A DNA stretch of 15,718 nt from an uncultured Clostridia bacterium (GTDB taxonomy: Bacteria; Bacillota; Clostridia; Oscillospirales; Ruminococcaceae): positions 1-15,718 of the forward strand of contig CAMYUO010000008.1 of the NCBI GenBank assembly GCA_947302065.1, written 5' to 3'. Of the stretch, positions 6,813 to 13,822 are shown one piece after another. A model generated the notes under the pieces. It had not been told where the DNA came from, searched no databases, and worked only from the letters and a program-made list of their open reading frames with translations. The position numbers were made by a program, and so were the translations under genes. Position 1 is the first letter of the stretch, and each line of letters begins with the position of its first letter.

Positions 6813-7121
6813 ATGAAGTTCTATCTTATAAGCGACAACATAGACACGCAGATGGGCATGCGCCTTGCAGGCATCGACGGCATTGTCACAAAAGACGCCG
6901 ATGAGACGAAAAAGGCTCTTGACGATGCGATGAAAATGGAAGATGTCGGCATCGTGCTGATGACCGAAAAGGCGGTGCGGCAGATACAGGAAACGGTCTA
7001 CGACTACAAGCTGACCTGCAAGATGCCGCTTATCGTGGAGGTTCCCGACAGACACGCAACGTCAAAGATATCCGACACCATATCGAAATATCTTTCCGAG
7101 GCGGTCGGCATAAAGCTGTAA
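6813..7121 (+). CDS. ntpG: V-type ATPase subunit F (central shaft)
   Basis: A 102-residue protein with the small alternating alpha/beta fold of subunit F: opening strand MKFYLISDNIDTQMGMRLAG, then GIVTKDADETKKALDDAM, and the strand VGIVLMTEKAVRQI, ending in a C-terminal helix ISKYLSEAVGIKL. F binds subunit D to form the rotating central axle; in E. coli-type nomenclature it is called AtpF or NtpG. ATG 6813 has AAAGGA (6798-6803) nine bases upstream. It follows the repeat-bearing gap after K and is followed after 20 bases by the DUF6882-like gene, whose ribosome site lies in that short spacer. Length and sequence look complete. Confidence 0.93.
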   Translation: MKFYLISDNIDTQMGMRLAGIDGIVTKDADETKKALDDAMKMEDVGIVLMTEKAVRQIQETVYDYKLTCKMPLIVEVPDRHATSKISDTISKYLSEAVGIKL

Positions 7122-7141
7122 AGGCCCGCAAGGAGGACGCT

Positions 7142-7891
7142 ATGTCACTTTTTTCAAAGAACAAACAGCCTCCCGCATCATCGGGCAGGGTAAATGTTTT
7201 CGATATCGACTACCCGTTTGACCGTTCCAGCTGGGTCGAGGTTTTCTCCGCTTGTGCAGGACGCTCATTTGTGGTGCAGCAGAGATTTGCAGAGCTTATC
7301 GTAAAAGACCGTGACTGGTTCGTTGATTTCAACGAGCAGACGCTGTCATTCGGTGAAGACGCTTTCCCAGTGCAGTTCATAGGCTCGGAATCACGCCTGA
7401 GCAACACATGGATGTGGGGCTGGAACAACATAAACGACTTTGACCCGCAGATACTCGGACTTGCCGAGCAGGTAAGGACGCTTGGGCAGCAATGGCAGCT
7501 CCAGCCGCTGACGGCAGTTCAGTTCGACATTGACGATACTTTCAACGCACACACGCTCGCAATGGTCGCAACAGGCATCGGCGGAGGCGGAAACATGTGC
7601 TATTACATAGGTCCTCACGAGAACGGCTCGGCGGTAATGGCTGTGCCGATAAAGGACGGCAGGGTCTTTGAGCCTGTGGGCTTAGGTGATTTTGTAAGCA
7701 TACTTATGAGTGCGATAAAGCAGTTTGACCTTGACCACAAGATATTTGCAGAGAGCTTTCTGCTGTGGAACGGCATACCGTTTGAGCGTGACGGCAAAAC
7801 ACTTATCGCATATTTCCCGCAGCAGAAACTGAAGCTGACACTTGAAAATGCAGGCGGCATGAACCGCATCACGAATATAAAAACTATCTAA
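7142..7891 (+). CDS. DUF6882-like protein inserted in the V-ATPase operon
   Basis: A 249-residue protein, predicted soluble: no signal peptide and no membrane helix. It resembles the DUF6882 family, whose members share aromatic motifs such as GSES..SNTWMWGW (here residues 81-94) and a preceding strand pattern FGEDAFPVQFIG (70-81). Two glycine-rich turns (ATGIGGGGNMCYYIG near 152-166) and a late IAYFPQQKLKL strand are further features. No catalytic residues are evident and the family has no established function known to me. Start ATG 7142 follows AAGGAGG with 6-7 bases spacing. It lies between F (20-base gap) and E (31-base gap), so it is translated from the ATPase message. That placement suggests a role linked to the pump, or simply insertion of a bystander. 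It is not a known ATPase subunit. Confidence 0.75.
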   Translation: MSLFSKNKQPPASSGRVNVFDIDYPFDRSSWVEVFSACAGRSFVVQQRFAELIVKDRDWFVDFNEQTLSFGEDAFPVQFIGSESRLSNTWMWGWNNINDFDPQILGLAEQVRTLGQQWQLQPLTAVQFDIDDTFNAHTLAMVATGIGGGGNMCYYIGPHENGSAVMAVPIKDGRVFEPVGLGDFVSILMSAIKQFDLDHKIFAESFLLWNGIPFERDGKTLIAYFPQQKLKLTLENAGGMNRITNIKTI

Positions 7892-7925
7892 GGAGGAGCT
7901 GTTTTTTTACAGCGGCAGACAAATG
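7892..7925 (+). promoter_or_regulatory. Ribosome site of subunit E separated from its ATG by a hairpin
   Basis: The only strong Shine-Dalgarno near the subunit E start is GGAGGAG at 7892-7898, some 24 bases before ATG 7923, too far for normal use. Between them GCTGT (7898-7902) pairs with ACAGC (7909-7913) around a six-T loop. Folding it would bring the site to about nine bases from the ATG. No other in-frame ATG, GTG or TTG lies closer to the site. Confidence 0.5.
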
Positions 7926-8513
7926 AAAAACGAGACCGAAAAGCTGAATAAATTCAAGCTCGCTGTTTTCGCAGAGGTCGAGCAGCAGGCGCAGAGCATC
8001 GTAAAAGAAGCGCAGGCGCAGCAAAAGCAGCTGCTTTCCGAGGCAAAGGACGAGGCAGACAACGAGCTGCTCACCGAGCTTGAAAAAATAGATAAGGAAT
8101 ATGAGGCGGACAAGGTGCGTGCGATATCCTCACGCAAGCTTGACGCACAAAGAAACGTGCTGACACACCGCAATGAGATGATAGACAAGGTCTTTGACAA
8201 CATCAGAAAGAACCTTGCCGAGTTCTGCAAGAGCGAGCAGTACCCCGAGCTGCTGAAAAAAAGGCTCGAGCTTTGCGCACAGCAGACAGGCGGCGAAAAA
8301 TGCACGGCGTATTTCGCAAAGCGTGACCTTGAGCTTGGCAAAGAGCTTTGCAAGGGCACAAAATTCACGGCTGAGCCGTCACAGAGCATCCTGCTCGGCG
8401 GCGTGACTGTTGTCTGCGAGTCATCGGGCATCGCCTGCGACTGCTCATTTGACACATCGCTGTCACAGGAAAGACAGAATTTCACCAAAGCCTCAGGGCT
8501 TTCACAGATTTGA
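7923..8513 (+). CDS. ntpE: V-type ATPase subunit E (peripheral stalk)
   Basis: A 196-residue stalk subunit, soluble. The N-terminal two-thirds is a long Lys/Glu/Gln/Ala coiled coil (ESVEQQAQSIVKEA-like heptads around residues 14-100), which pairs with the small G/H-like protein. The C-terminal third is the globular head that binds the A/B hexamer; its conserved hydrophobic strand is ILLGGVTVVCESSGIACDCS, near residues 156-175, which resembles the GGVVL segment of the family. Length is normal for NtpE. It ends 18 bases before subunit A. In the usual clostridial operon E precedes C; here C is upstream of I, so the order is rearranged. The unusual ribosome-site spacing is described separately. 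No lesion seen. Confidence 0.9.
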   Translation: MKNETEKLNKFKLAVFAEVEQQAQSIVKEAQAQQKQLLSEAKDEADNELLTELEKIDKEYEADKVRAISSRKLDAQRNVLTHRNEMIDKVFDNIRKNLAEFCKSEQYPELLKKRLELCAQQTGGEKCTAYFAKRDLELGKELCKGTKFTAEPSQSILLGGVTVVCESSGIACDCSFDTSLSQERQNFTKASGLSQI

Positions 8514-8531
8514 TCGAAAGGCATTTGAAAA

Positions 8532-10178
8532 ATGGACAAGATTTTTTCGATAAACGGACCCGTAGTCAAGGTCAAGGACACAAAGACTTTTTCAATGCAG
8601 GAAATGGTCTATGTCGGCAGCAAACGCCTTATCGGCGAGGTCATCAGGGTAACGAGCGATTACACGACGATACAGGTTTATGAGGGCACGACAGGGCTTA
8701 TGCCGGGCGAGCCTGTAGAGAGCACGGGTGCTCCGATGAGCGCAACGCTCGGACCGGGAATACTTGACAACATCTTCGACGGCATCGAAAGACCTCTGAA
8801 AAAGCTCGAGGAGCTTTCGGGAGCGTTTATCGCAGACGGCGCTAACGTTTCGTCTGTTGACCCCGAAAAAAAATATGACTGCACGATAACCGTGAACGTA
8901 GGCGACAAGCTGTCGGCAGGCGACATATACTGCACCTGTCCCGAAACACAGCTCATCACCCACAAGTGTATGCTCTCGCCATTGTCAAAGGGCGGCGAGG
9001 TCATCTGGCGTGCGCCCGACGGCGAATACACCGTCAACGACACGGTACTTAAAATAAAGACCCAAAGCGGCGACGAGCAGGAGCTTACGCTGTGCCAGAA
9101 GTGGCCTATCAGAACACCTCGTCCCTGCAGGGAAAGACTGCCGGGCACAAGACCGCTCATCACGGGTCAGAGAATAATCGACACGGTACTGCCTATCGCA
9201 AAGGGCGGCACAGCAGCTATCCCGGGCGGTTTCGGCACGGGCAAGACGATGACCCAGCACCAGCTTGCAAAGTGGTGCGATGCTGATATCATCGTGTATA
9301 TCGGCTGCGGCGAGCGTGGAAACGAGATGACTCAGGTGCTCGAGGAGTTCTCAGAGCTTATCGACCCGCACACACAGCGTCCGCTGACAGACAGAACGGT
9401 GCTTATCGCAAACACATCGAACATGCCTGTTGCGGCAAGAGAAGCATCTATCTACACAGGCATCACGCTTGCGGAATATTACAGGGATATGGGTTATCAT
9501 ATCGCAATAATGGCAGACTCGACATCACGTTGGGCAGAGGCTCTGCGTGAGATATCGGGACGACTTGAGGAAATGCCAGCAGAGGAAGGCTTCCCTGCTT
9601 ATCTGCCATCGAGGATCTCCGAATTCTACGAGCGTGCAGGCTACGTTAAGACACTTGGCGGAAGCGAAGGCTCGGTAACGATAATCGGCGCAGTTTCGCC
9701 GCAGGGCTCTGACTTCTCCGAGCCTGTAACGCAGAACACAAAGCGTTTTGTGCGCTGTTTCTGGGCGCTTGACAAGTCGCTCGCTTACGCAAGACACTAC
9801 CCTGCTATCAACTGGAACTCCAGCTATTCGGAGTATGTCGGCGACCTCGAGGAGTTCTACTGTAAGAACGTAAACGAGAACTTTATAGACGTGCGCCAGC
9901 AGATATCCAACATTCTCGTTGAGGAAAACACCCTTATGGAGATAGTAAAGCTGATGGGAACGGACGTGCTGCCCGATGACCAGAAGCTGCTGATAGAAAC
10001 GGCAAGGATAGTGCGTGTAGGCTTTTTGCAGCAGAACGCTTACCACAAGGACGATACCTACGTTCCGCTTGAAAAGCAGTATCTTATGATGAAGCTGATA
10101 GTTGATTTCTATGAGCTTGCAAGAAAAGCGCTTTCACATATGAAAAGATACTTTCGCTCGGCTGGTCGGACAAGATAG
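8532..10178 (+). CDS. ntpA: V-type ATPase catalytic subunit A, frameshifted near the C-terminus
   Basis: The ATP-hydrolysing subunit of the A3B3 head. As read, 548 residues against about 580-595 in the family. N-terminal barrel, the non-homologous insertion (about 110-190), then the nucleotide-binding domain: Walker [10 protein letters not shown] (231-239), the catalytic glutamate in GCGERGNEM (Glu261), Walker B around [20 protein letters not shown], and [17 protein letters not shown]. All catalytic residues are present. After ARKALSH (to residue 536) the frame reads an unrelated [12 protein letters not shown] and stops at TAG 10176-10178. The natural ending lies one frame over (10148-10279). 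One extra A in the AAAA run at 10143-10146 would restore a 582-residue protein. ATG 8532 has GAAAGG ten bases upstream. The lost tail belongs to the helical bundle that faces the DF shaft. Confidence 0.93.
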   Translation: MDKIFSINGPVVKVKDTKTFSMQEMVYVGSKRLIGEVIRVTSDYTTIQVYEGTTGLMPGEPVESTGAPMSATLGPGILDNIFDGIERPLKKLEELSGAFIADGANVSSVDPEKKYDCTITVNVGDKLSAGDIYCTCPETQLITHKCMLSPLSKGGEVIWRAPDGEYTVNDTVLKIKTQSGDEQELTLCQKWPIRTPRPCRERLPGTRPLITGQRIIDTVLPIAKGGTAAIPGGFGTGKTMTQHQLAKWCDADIIVYIGCGERGNEMTQVLEEFSELIDPHTQRPLTDRTVLIANTSNMPVAAREASIYTGITLAEYYRDMGYHIAIMADSTSRWAEALREISGRLEEMPAEEGFPAYLPSRISEFYERAGYVKTLGGSEGSVTIIGAVSPQGSDFSEPVTQNTKRFVRCFWALDKSLAYARHYPAINWNSSYSEYVGDLEEFYCKNVNENFIDVRQQISNILVEENTLMEIVKLMGTDVLPDDQKLLIETARIVRVGFLQQNAYHKDDTYVPLEKQYLMMKLIVDFYELARKALSHMKRYFRSAGRTR

Positions 10179-10279
10179 TCAAGGTCAAGTATGATATCCC
10201 AAATGACAAGCCGGAGATGTTTGAAGAATACACAAAGCAAATGACAGCCGACTTTGACGGGCTGACGGAGGTGGCATAG
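10148..10279 (+). pseudogene. ntpA: Out-of-frame C-terminal 43 codons of subunit A
   Basis: In the frame one base back from that of subunit A, this stretch reads [20 protein letters not shown] and continues PEMFEEYTKQMTADF to TAG 10277-10279. That is the expected end of an A subunit (the SDKI...KY segment corresponds to the REKIARMKY-like motif of the family). The TTG start of subunit B follows immediately at 10280, and its ribosome site CGGAGG is within this tail, which is the arrangement expected for coupled A-B translation. The tail has no start codon or ribosome site of its own and is only made if the frame is restored. Confidence 0.85.
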
Positions 10280-11677
10280 TTGGAACTGAAATATGTTGGT
10301 CTTTCCGAGATAAACGGACCTCTGGTCGTGCTCGACAAGGTAAAGGACGTTGCTTTCGACGAGATTGCACAGCTGCAGCTTGCCGACGGTACTCAGCGCC
10401 TTGCGAGAGTCGTTGAGGTCGAGCAGGACAAGGCTGTTCTGCAGGTGTTTGAGGGCACAAAGGGACTCTCGCTGACGAACACCACCACCAAGTTCAGCGG
10501 AAAGCCTATGGAACTGCCGCTTTCAAAGGAAATGCTCGGAAGGATATTCAGCGGCTCGGGCAAGCCGATAGACGGTCTGGGCGACATTATCCCCGACAAG
10601 TATATGGACATCAACGGAAGCCCTCTTAACCCTGTTTCGAGAACTTATCCGAGAAACTATATCAACACGGGAATATCCTCGATAGATGCGCTTATGACGC
10701 TTATCAGAGGACAGAAGCTCCCTATCTTCTCAGGTTCGGGTCTTTCGCACAACAAGCTCGCCGTGCAGATAGCAAGGCAGGCAAAGATCGCCGATGACAA
10801 CGGTCAGGGCTTCGGTATCGTTTTCGGCGCAATGGGCGTTAAGAACGATGTTGCCGATTACTTTAAGAGAAGCTTTGAGGAAACGGGCGCACTCGAAAGA
10901 GTTGCCATGTTCATCAACCTTTCAAACGACCCTATCATTGAAAGAATACTTACCCCGAGATGTGCGCTGACCTGTGCGGAATATCTCGCATTCGAGCTGA
11001 ATATGCACATTCTCGTTATACTTACTGATATGACATCCTATGCCGAGGCGTGCCGTGAGTTCTCGTCGTCAAAGGGCGAGATACCGGGCAGAAAGGGCTA
11101 CCCAGGCTATCTGTATTCCGACCTTGCGTCGATATATGAAAGAGCCGGTATCGTCAAAGGCTCAACGGGTTCTGTTACGCAGATACCTATTCTCACGATG
11201 CCTAACGACGACATCACCCACCCTGTACCTGACCTTACGGGATACATTACCGAGGGTCAGATAGTTATGGACAGACATCTTGAACAGACGGGCACATACC
11301 CTGCTGTTTCGGTACTGCCGAGCCTTTCAAGACTTATGAAGGACGGCATCGGTGAGGGCTTCACCCGTGAGGATCACTCGATGTGTGCAAACCAGCTGTT
11401 TGCGGCTTACTCAAAAGTTCAGGACGCAAGAGCGCTTGCATCGGTAATCGGTGAGGAAGAGCTTTCCGACGGTGACAAGGCTTATATGCACTTCGGCAAG
11501 CTGTTTGAGGAGTATTTCATCAATCAGGGCTTTGATGTGAACAGGTCTATCGAGGAAACTCTCGATCTCGGCTGGGCACTGCTGTCGACCCTGCCTAAGA
11601 CCGAACTCGACAGAGTCGATGAAGAGCACCTCAAAAAGTATTATGATCCCAATAAGGCTAAAACTATGTTTCAGTAA
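10280..11677 (+). CDS. ntpB: V-type ATPase subunit B (non-catalytic nucleotide subunit)
   Basis: Alternates with A in the head. 465 residues, the family's normal length. The P-loop is degenerate ([11 protein letters not shown], 150-160), as in all B subunits. The arginine finger that completes the catalytic site is Arg351 in [13 protein letters not shown] (346-358), and [14 protein letters not shown] (269-282) is the family signature. It starts at TTG 10280: the sequence TAGTTG joins the true end of A directly to the start of B, and GGAGGTGG (10267-10274) is the ribosome site, so the A and B frames were built to be translated together. With A frameshifted, ribosomes would leave A about 100 bases before this start, which could reduce coupling. 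B itself is intact. Confidence 0.95.
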   Translation: MELKYVGLSEINGPLVVLDKVKDVAFDEIAQLQLADGTQRLARVVEVEQDKAVLQVFEGTKGLSLTNTTTKFSGKPMELPLSKEMLGRIFSGSGKPIDGLGDIIPDKYMDINGSPLNPVSRTYPRNYINTGISSIDALMTLIRGQKLPIFSGSGLSHNKLAVQIARQAKIADDNGQGFGIVFGAMGVKNDVADYFKRSFEETGALERVAMFINLSNDPIIERILTPRCALTCAEYLAFELNMHILVILTDMTSYAEACREFSSSKGEIPGRKGYPGYLYSDLASIYERAGIVKGSTGSVTQIPILTMPNDDITHPVPDLTGYITEGQIVMDRHLEQTGTYPAVSVLPSLSRLMKDGIGEGFTREDHSMCANQLFAAYSKVQDARALASVIGEEELSDGDKAYMHFGKLFEEYFINQGFDVNRSIEETLDLGWALLSTLPKTELDRVDEEHLKKYYDPNKAKTMFQ

Positions 11678-11692
11678 CTAATATTTTTCCGT

Positions 11693-11798
11693 CAAACCCT
11701 AAAGGGTTTGAGGATACCAAGATAACCGCAGGGCAAGGAAAAGTCCTCTCTTGCAGGACTTTTCCTCTTTCAAAACAGTCCACAGGACTGTTTTGAAA
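11693..11798. repeat. Train of three perfect hairpins after subunit B
   Basis: Three back-to-back inverted repeats: CAAACCC/GGGTTTG (11693-11710), AGGAAAAGTCC/GGACTTTTCCT (11736-11766, 11 bp, 9-base loop) and TTTCAAAACAGTCC/GGACTGTTTTGAAA (11768-11798, 14 bp, 3-base loop). The last two share the core AGTCC...GGACT. None is followed by a proper T run, so they are more likely a repeat or message-stabilising structure than terminators. They lie in the 285-base gap between B and D. Confidence 0.65.
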
Positions 11799-11804
11799 TT
11801 CACC

Positions 11805-11910
11805 TTTTCGGAGCGCCTGACGCTCTGGGTATTTCGCTGTCTGCGGACAGCGACGAGGGCGCTGCCCTCGACCCGCCAGCCTTTTTTACGAGAAAAGGCT
11901 GGACCGAAAA
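11805..11910. repeat. Multibranch hairpin element between subunits B and D
   Basis: A closing helix TTTTCGG (11805-11811)/CCGAAAA (11904-11910) encloses four hairpins in a row: GAGCG/CGCTC (11811-11825), CGCTGTC/GACAGCG (11835-11852), CGAGGGC/GCCCTCG (11854-11870) and CCAGCCTTTT/AAAAGGCTGG (11876-11902). Almost every base outside the loops is paired. There is no coding potential. Sequences of this look (GAGGGC-GCT-GCCCTC followed by a CCAGCC...GGCTGG hairpin) strike me as typical of dispersed intergenic repeats in gut Clostridia; that is recollection, not a search. Confidence 0.6.
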
Positions 11911-11962
11911 ACCTGTTATTATGGTTGATCTTGAAAATTTGAACGTAAAGGACGGTGACACA

Positions 11963-12589
11963 ATGGAACAGCAGATATTCCCTACCAAGGGTAATCTGAT
12001 GCTGTCAAAAAAGGCTTTGCAGCTCGCCACGCTGGGCTACGACCTGCTCGACAGAAAAAGAAATATCCTTATCCGTGAGCTGATGAAGCTCGTTGACAAG
12101 GCACAGATGCTGCGCTCGTCCATTGAGGGCACCTACTCGGAAGCGTACAAGGCTTTGCAGCAGGCAAACATCTCTATGGGTCTGGTCACGCCGTTTGCTC
12201 AGTGCGTGCCGATAGAAAACGGTATAACGATAAGCTCACAGAGCGTTATGGGTGTTGAACTGCCGACGGTCGAGCTTGAAAAAAAGCCTTTGCAGGTACA
12301 TTACGGTTTTGCAAGGACTAATTCGTCGCTCGACAGGGCTTACATCGCCTTTGAGAAAGTAAAAGAAATGACTGCTGTGCTCGCAGAGGTTGAAAACGGC
12401 ATTTACAGGCTGAGCGTTGCGATAAGAAAGACCCAGCGCCGTGCAAATGCCCTGCAAAATATAATCATCCCACGAAATCAGAACATAGTAAAATACATCA
12501 CCGACTCGCTTGAGGAAAAAGACCGTGAGGAATTCTCACGAATGAAGGTCATAAAAGCCACAAGACTGCGGGCGGACAAAAACCACTAA
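11963..12589 (+). CDS. ntpD: V-type ATPase subunit D (central shaft)
   Basis: The long antiparallel coiled coil that rotates inside the A/B head. I start it at ATG 11963 (208 residues, MEQQIFPTKGNLMLSKKALQ), since FPTKGNLM is the conserved opening (compare PTRMEL in other D subunits) and AAAGGA (11947-11952) is ten bases upstream. An in-frame ATG at 11921 would add 14 residues with no ribosome site and would begin just after the multibranch repeat. The N-terminal helix runs to about residue 60 (GYDLLDRKRNILIRELMKL), a central region follows, and the C-terminal helix carries KTQRRANALQNIIIPRNQN, the family's signature RRVNALE...P segment. It appears intact. An HdeD-like gene follows after 21 bases. 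Confidence 0.93.
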   Translation: MEQQIFPTKGNLMLSKKALQLATLGYDLLDRKRNILIRELMKLVDKAQMLRSSIEGTYSEAYKALQQANISMGLVTPFAQCVPIENGITISSQSVMGVELPTVELEKKPLQVHYGFARTNSSLDRAYIAFEKVKEMTAVLAEVENGIYRLSVAIRKTQRRANALQNIIIPRNQNIVKYITDSLEEKDREEFSRMKVIKATRLRADKNH

Positions 12590-12610
12590 TGCAGTAAAGG
12601 AGAATAGTGT

Positions 12611-13231
12611 ATGCAGACAGTAAAAAACATCTTCAAGAATTTCTGGATCCTTTCGGTATTCTGTATCGTGCTGGGCATAGCACTTGTCTTTGATCCCGGT
12701 CTTTTTGCCGATACTGGCGGATACATCGTTGCAGGTCTGCTTTGCTGCTACGGTGCGGTAATGCTTATCATTTATTTTACCAAAAGCAGCTCGGAAGGCT
12801 TTTTCGACCACGGTGCGAAACTCGTCGGCGGACTTCTTCTGTGCGCTGCGGGAATTTTCGTATTCATTCAGCCTGACATCATCGCAAAAGTCGTTGCTAT
12901 CGTCTGCGGACTGTATATGCTGATAAACGGCATTGTAAATCTGCAGGGAACGCTGAAAATGCGCAAGGCAGGCTACCCTGACTGGAAAACGACGGGCGTT
13001 CCTGCACTGATAACTCTCGGAGTGGGTATTCTTCTCGTGCTCAACCCGATGATGTCTTTCGACTTTGCTCTGAGGCTGCTGGGTATCTGCCTGTTCGTAG
13101 CGGGTATGGTAAACCTCATTGACTGCGCTATCATCTCTCACAGGCTCAGCAAGATAAGCAAGAGCGAATCGACAGAGCTTGCGCTGAGAAACAACGACGG
13201 CAGCGACTCGACGGATATCATAGACATCTGA
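12611..13231 (+). CDS. HdeD-like / DUF308 six-helix membrane protein
   Basis: A 206-residue integral membrane protein with about six hydrophobic helices in three hairpins (roughly 10-28, 36-56, 70-87, 91-112, 128-145, 152-175). The repeated pattern of a helix with G.G followed by a short turn with NP or DP (VFDPG, FIQPD, LNPMM) is typical of the DUF308/HdeD family. HdeD in E. coli is linked to acid resistance, but the mechanism is not established and most family members have no known function. A polar tail (KSESTELALRNNDGSDSTD) should lie in the cytoplasm. ATG 12611 follows AAAGGAG (12596-12602), and only 21 bases separate it from subunit D, so it is the last gene of the ATPase transcript. 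A link to pH or membrane stress is a reasonable but unproved inference. Confidence 0.8.
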   Translation: MQTVKNIFKNFWILSVFCIVLGIALVFDPGLFADTGGYIVAGLLCCYGAVMLIIYFTKSSSEGFFDHGAKLVGGLLLCAAGIFVFIQPDIIAKVVAIVCGLYMLINGIVNLQGTLKMRKAGYPDWKTTGVPALITLGVGILLVLNPMMSFDFALRLLGICLFVAGMVNLIDCAIISHRLSKISKSESTELALRNNDGSDSTDIIDI

Positions 13232-13254
13232 TAAAGATAAAGGCATAACTAACA

Positions 13255-13302
13255 GCCATAGTATTCTTAACTCAACGGACAGAATACTATGGCATTTTGT
13301 TT
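13255..13302 (+). terminator. Intrinsic terminator of the V-ATPase operon
   Basis: A perfect 13-bp stem, GCCATAGTATTCT (13255-13267) pairing with AGAATACTATGGC (13281-13293), is followed by ATTTTGTTT. It sits 24 bases after the stop of the HdeD-like gene and closes the operon. Confidence 0.8.
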
Positions 13303-13332
13303 ATTATTCAGAAAATACTATTAGGTTTTAGC

Positions 13333-13423
13333 TAAGGGGGAGAAACCATTTGGGGAGACAAGGAAGCCTTGCCTTACGGCGTAGTATGCCGGACTTTTCT
13401 CCCCATCCGGTTTCTCCCCCTTA
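13333..13423. repeat. Long imperfect inverted repeat with internal hairpins
   Basis: TAAGGGGGAGAAACC (13333-13347) and TGGGGAGA (13351-13358) pair with TCTCCCCA (13398-13405) and GGTTTCTCCCCCTTA (13409-13423): 23 base pairs interrupted only by a 3-by-3 internal loop. Inside lie CAAGG/CCTTG (13359-13371) and CGGC/GCCG (13377-13391). There is no T run and no gene. It could be a small mobile hairpin or part of a longer structured region continuing to 13640. Confidence 0.65.
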
Positions 13424-13460
13424 ACCCCCGTTTCCGTCAAACCTCTCTTTTGCCGGCACC

Positions 13461-13640
13461 AACTCAATATTTTGAGCTTACTGCAAGTGCCTGCAAGACG
13501 CAGCTCGACCGTGGCTCGCTGCTACACCACGAGATACCTACGGACTTTGGTGACCACTTTTCCTTTATTTTGTTGCCAAGGAAAGATTGGCGCCGACAGC
13601 GGCGCCACAAAATTTGATTATCGTGGTGTTGAACTGAGTT
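13461..13640 (+). other. Candidate structured RNA or hairpin repeat upstream of glnN
   Basis: Nested pairings spread over 180 bases: AACTCA/TGAGTT (13461-13466 with 13635-13640), GCAGC/GCTGC (13500-13522), ACACCACGA/TCGTGGTGT (13524-13532 with 13621-13629), ATTTTGT/ACAAAAT (13567-13573 with 13607-13613), and inside it two mutually exclusive hairpins, GCCAA/TTGGC (13575-13591) and GGCGCC/GGCGCC (13589-13606). Nested long-range helices like these are more typical of a folded RNA than of a simple repeat. I recognise no known family. The strand is assumed from the downstream gene. Confidence 0.4.
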
Positions 13641-13704
13641 TGTGAGTTTTCCCCAACAGTCTTGCAAAACGTTGTGAATTGTCGGTTTTAGACAAAAAAC
13701 CTCG

Positions 13705-13733
13705 GATATTTATAGGCAATTTTGCAGTATAAT
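13705..13733 (+). promoter_or_regulatory. Probable glnN promoter (-10 clear, -35 weak)
   Basis: A perfect TATAAT stands at 13728-13733. At 17 bases upstream there is only GATATT-like sequence (13705-13710), so the -35 is poor and an activator may be needed. The leader to the start codon would be about 83 bases and contains a small hairpin, AGTATACTCA/TGAGATACT (13774-13798), with one bulged A and an ATAACG loop. If this promoter is right, the structured region at 13461-13640 is upstream of the transcript. Confidence 0.45.
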
Positions 13734-13822
13734 AAGAAATTATAAAAACGACTTGAAAAGGACATATTTATAAAGTATACTCAATAACGTGAGATACTAA
13801 CCGTTTTACGATAAGGAAAGGG

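Noticed and set aside
6608..6904. A 98-codon open frame over the K-F gap
   Set aside because: It reads through the double-hairpin repeat and into subunit F in the wrong frame, with no ribosome site.
10137..10150. Programmed -1 frameshifting in subunit A
   Set aside because: The site (ATG AAA AGA) does not fit the X XXY YYZ slippery pattern, and I see no strong stimulatory hairpin right after it. A one-base indel in AAAA is simpler.
13369..13617. An 82-codon open frame in the glnN upstream gap
   Set aside because: It runs through several inverted repeats, has no ribosome site and its protein has no domain; the hairpins explain the bases better.
13741..13822. Known glutamine riboswitch or ANTAR hairpin pair in the glnN leader
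   Set aside because: No glnA-riboswitch core is visible and only one hairpin, lacking the expected G4 loop base, is present.
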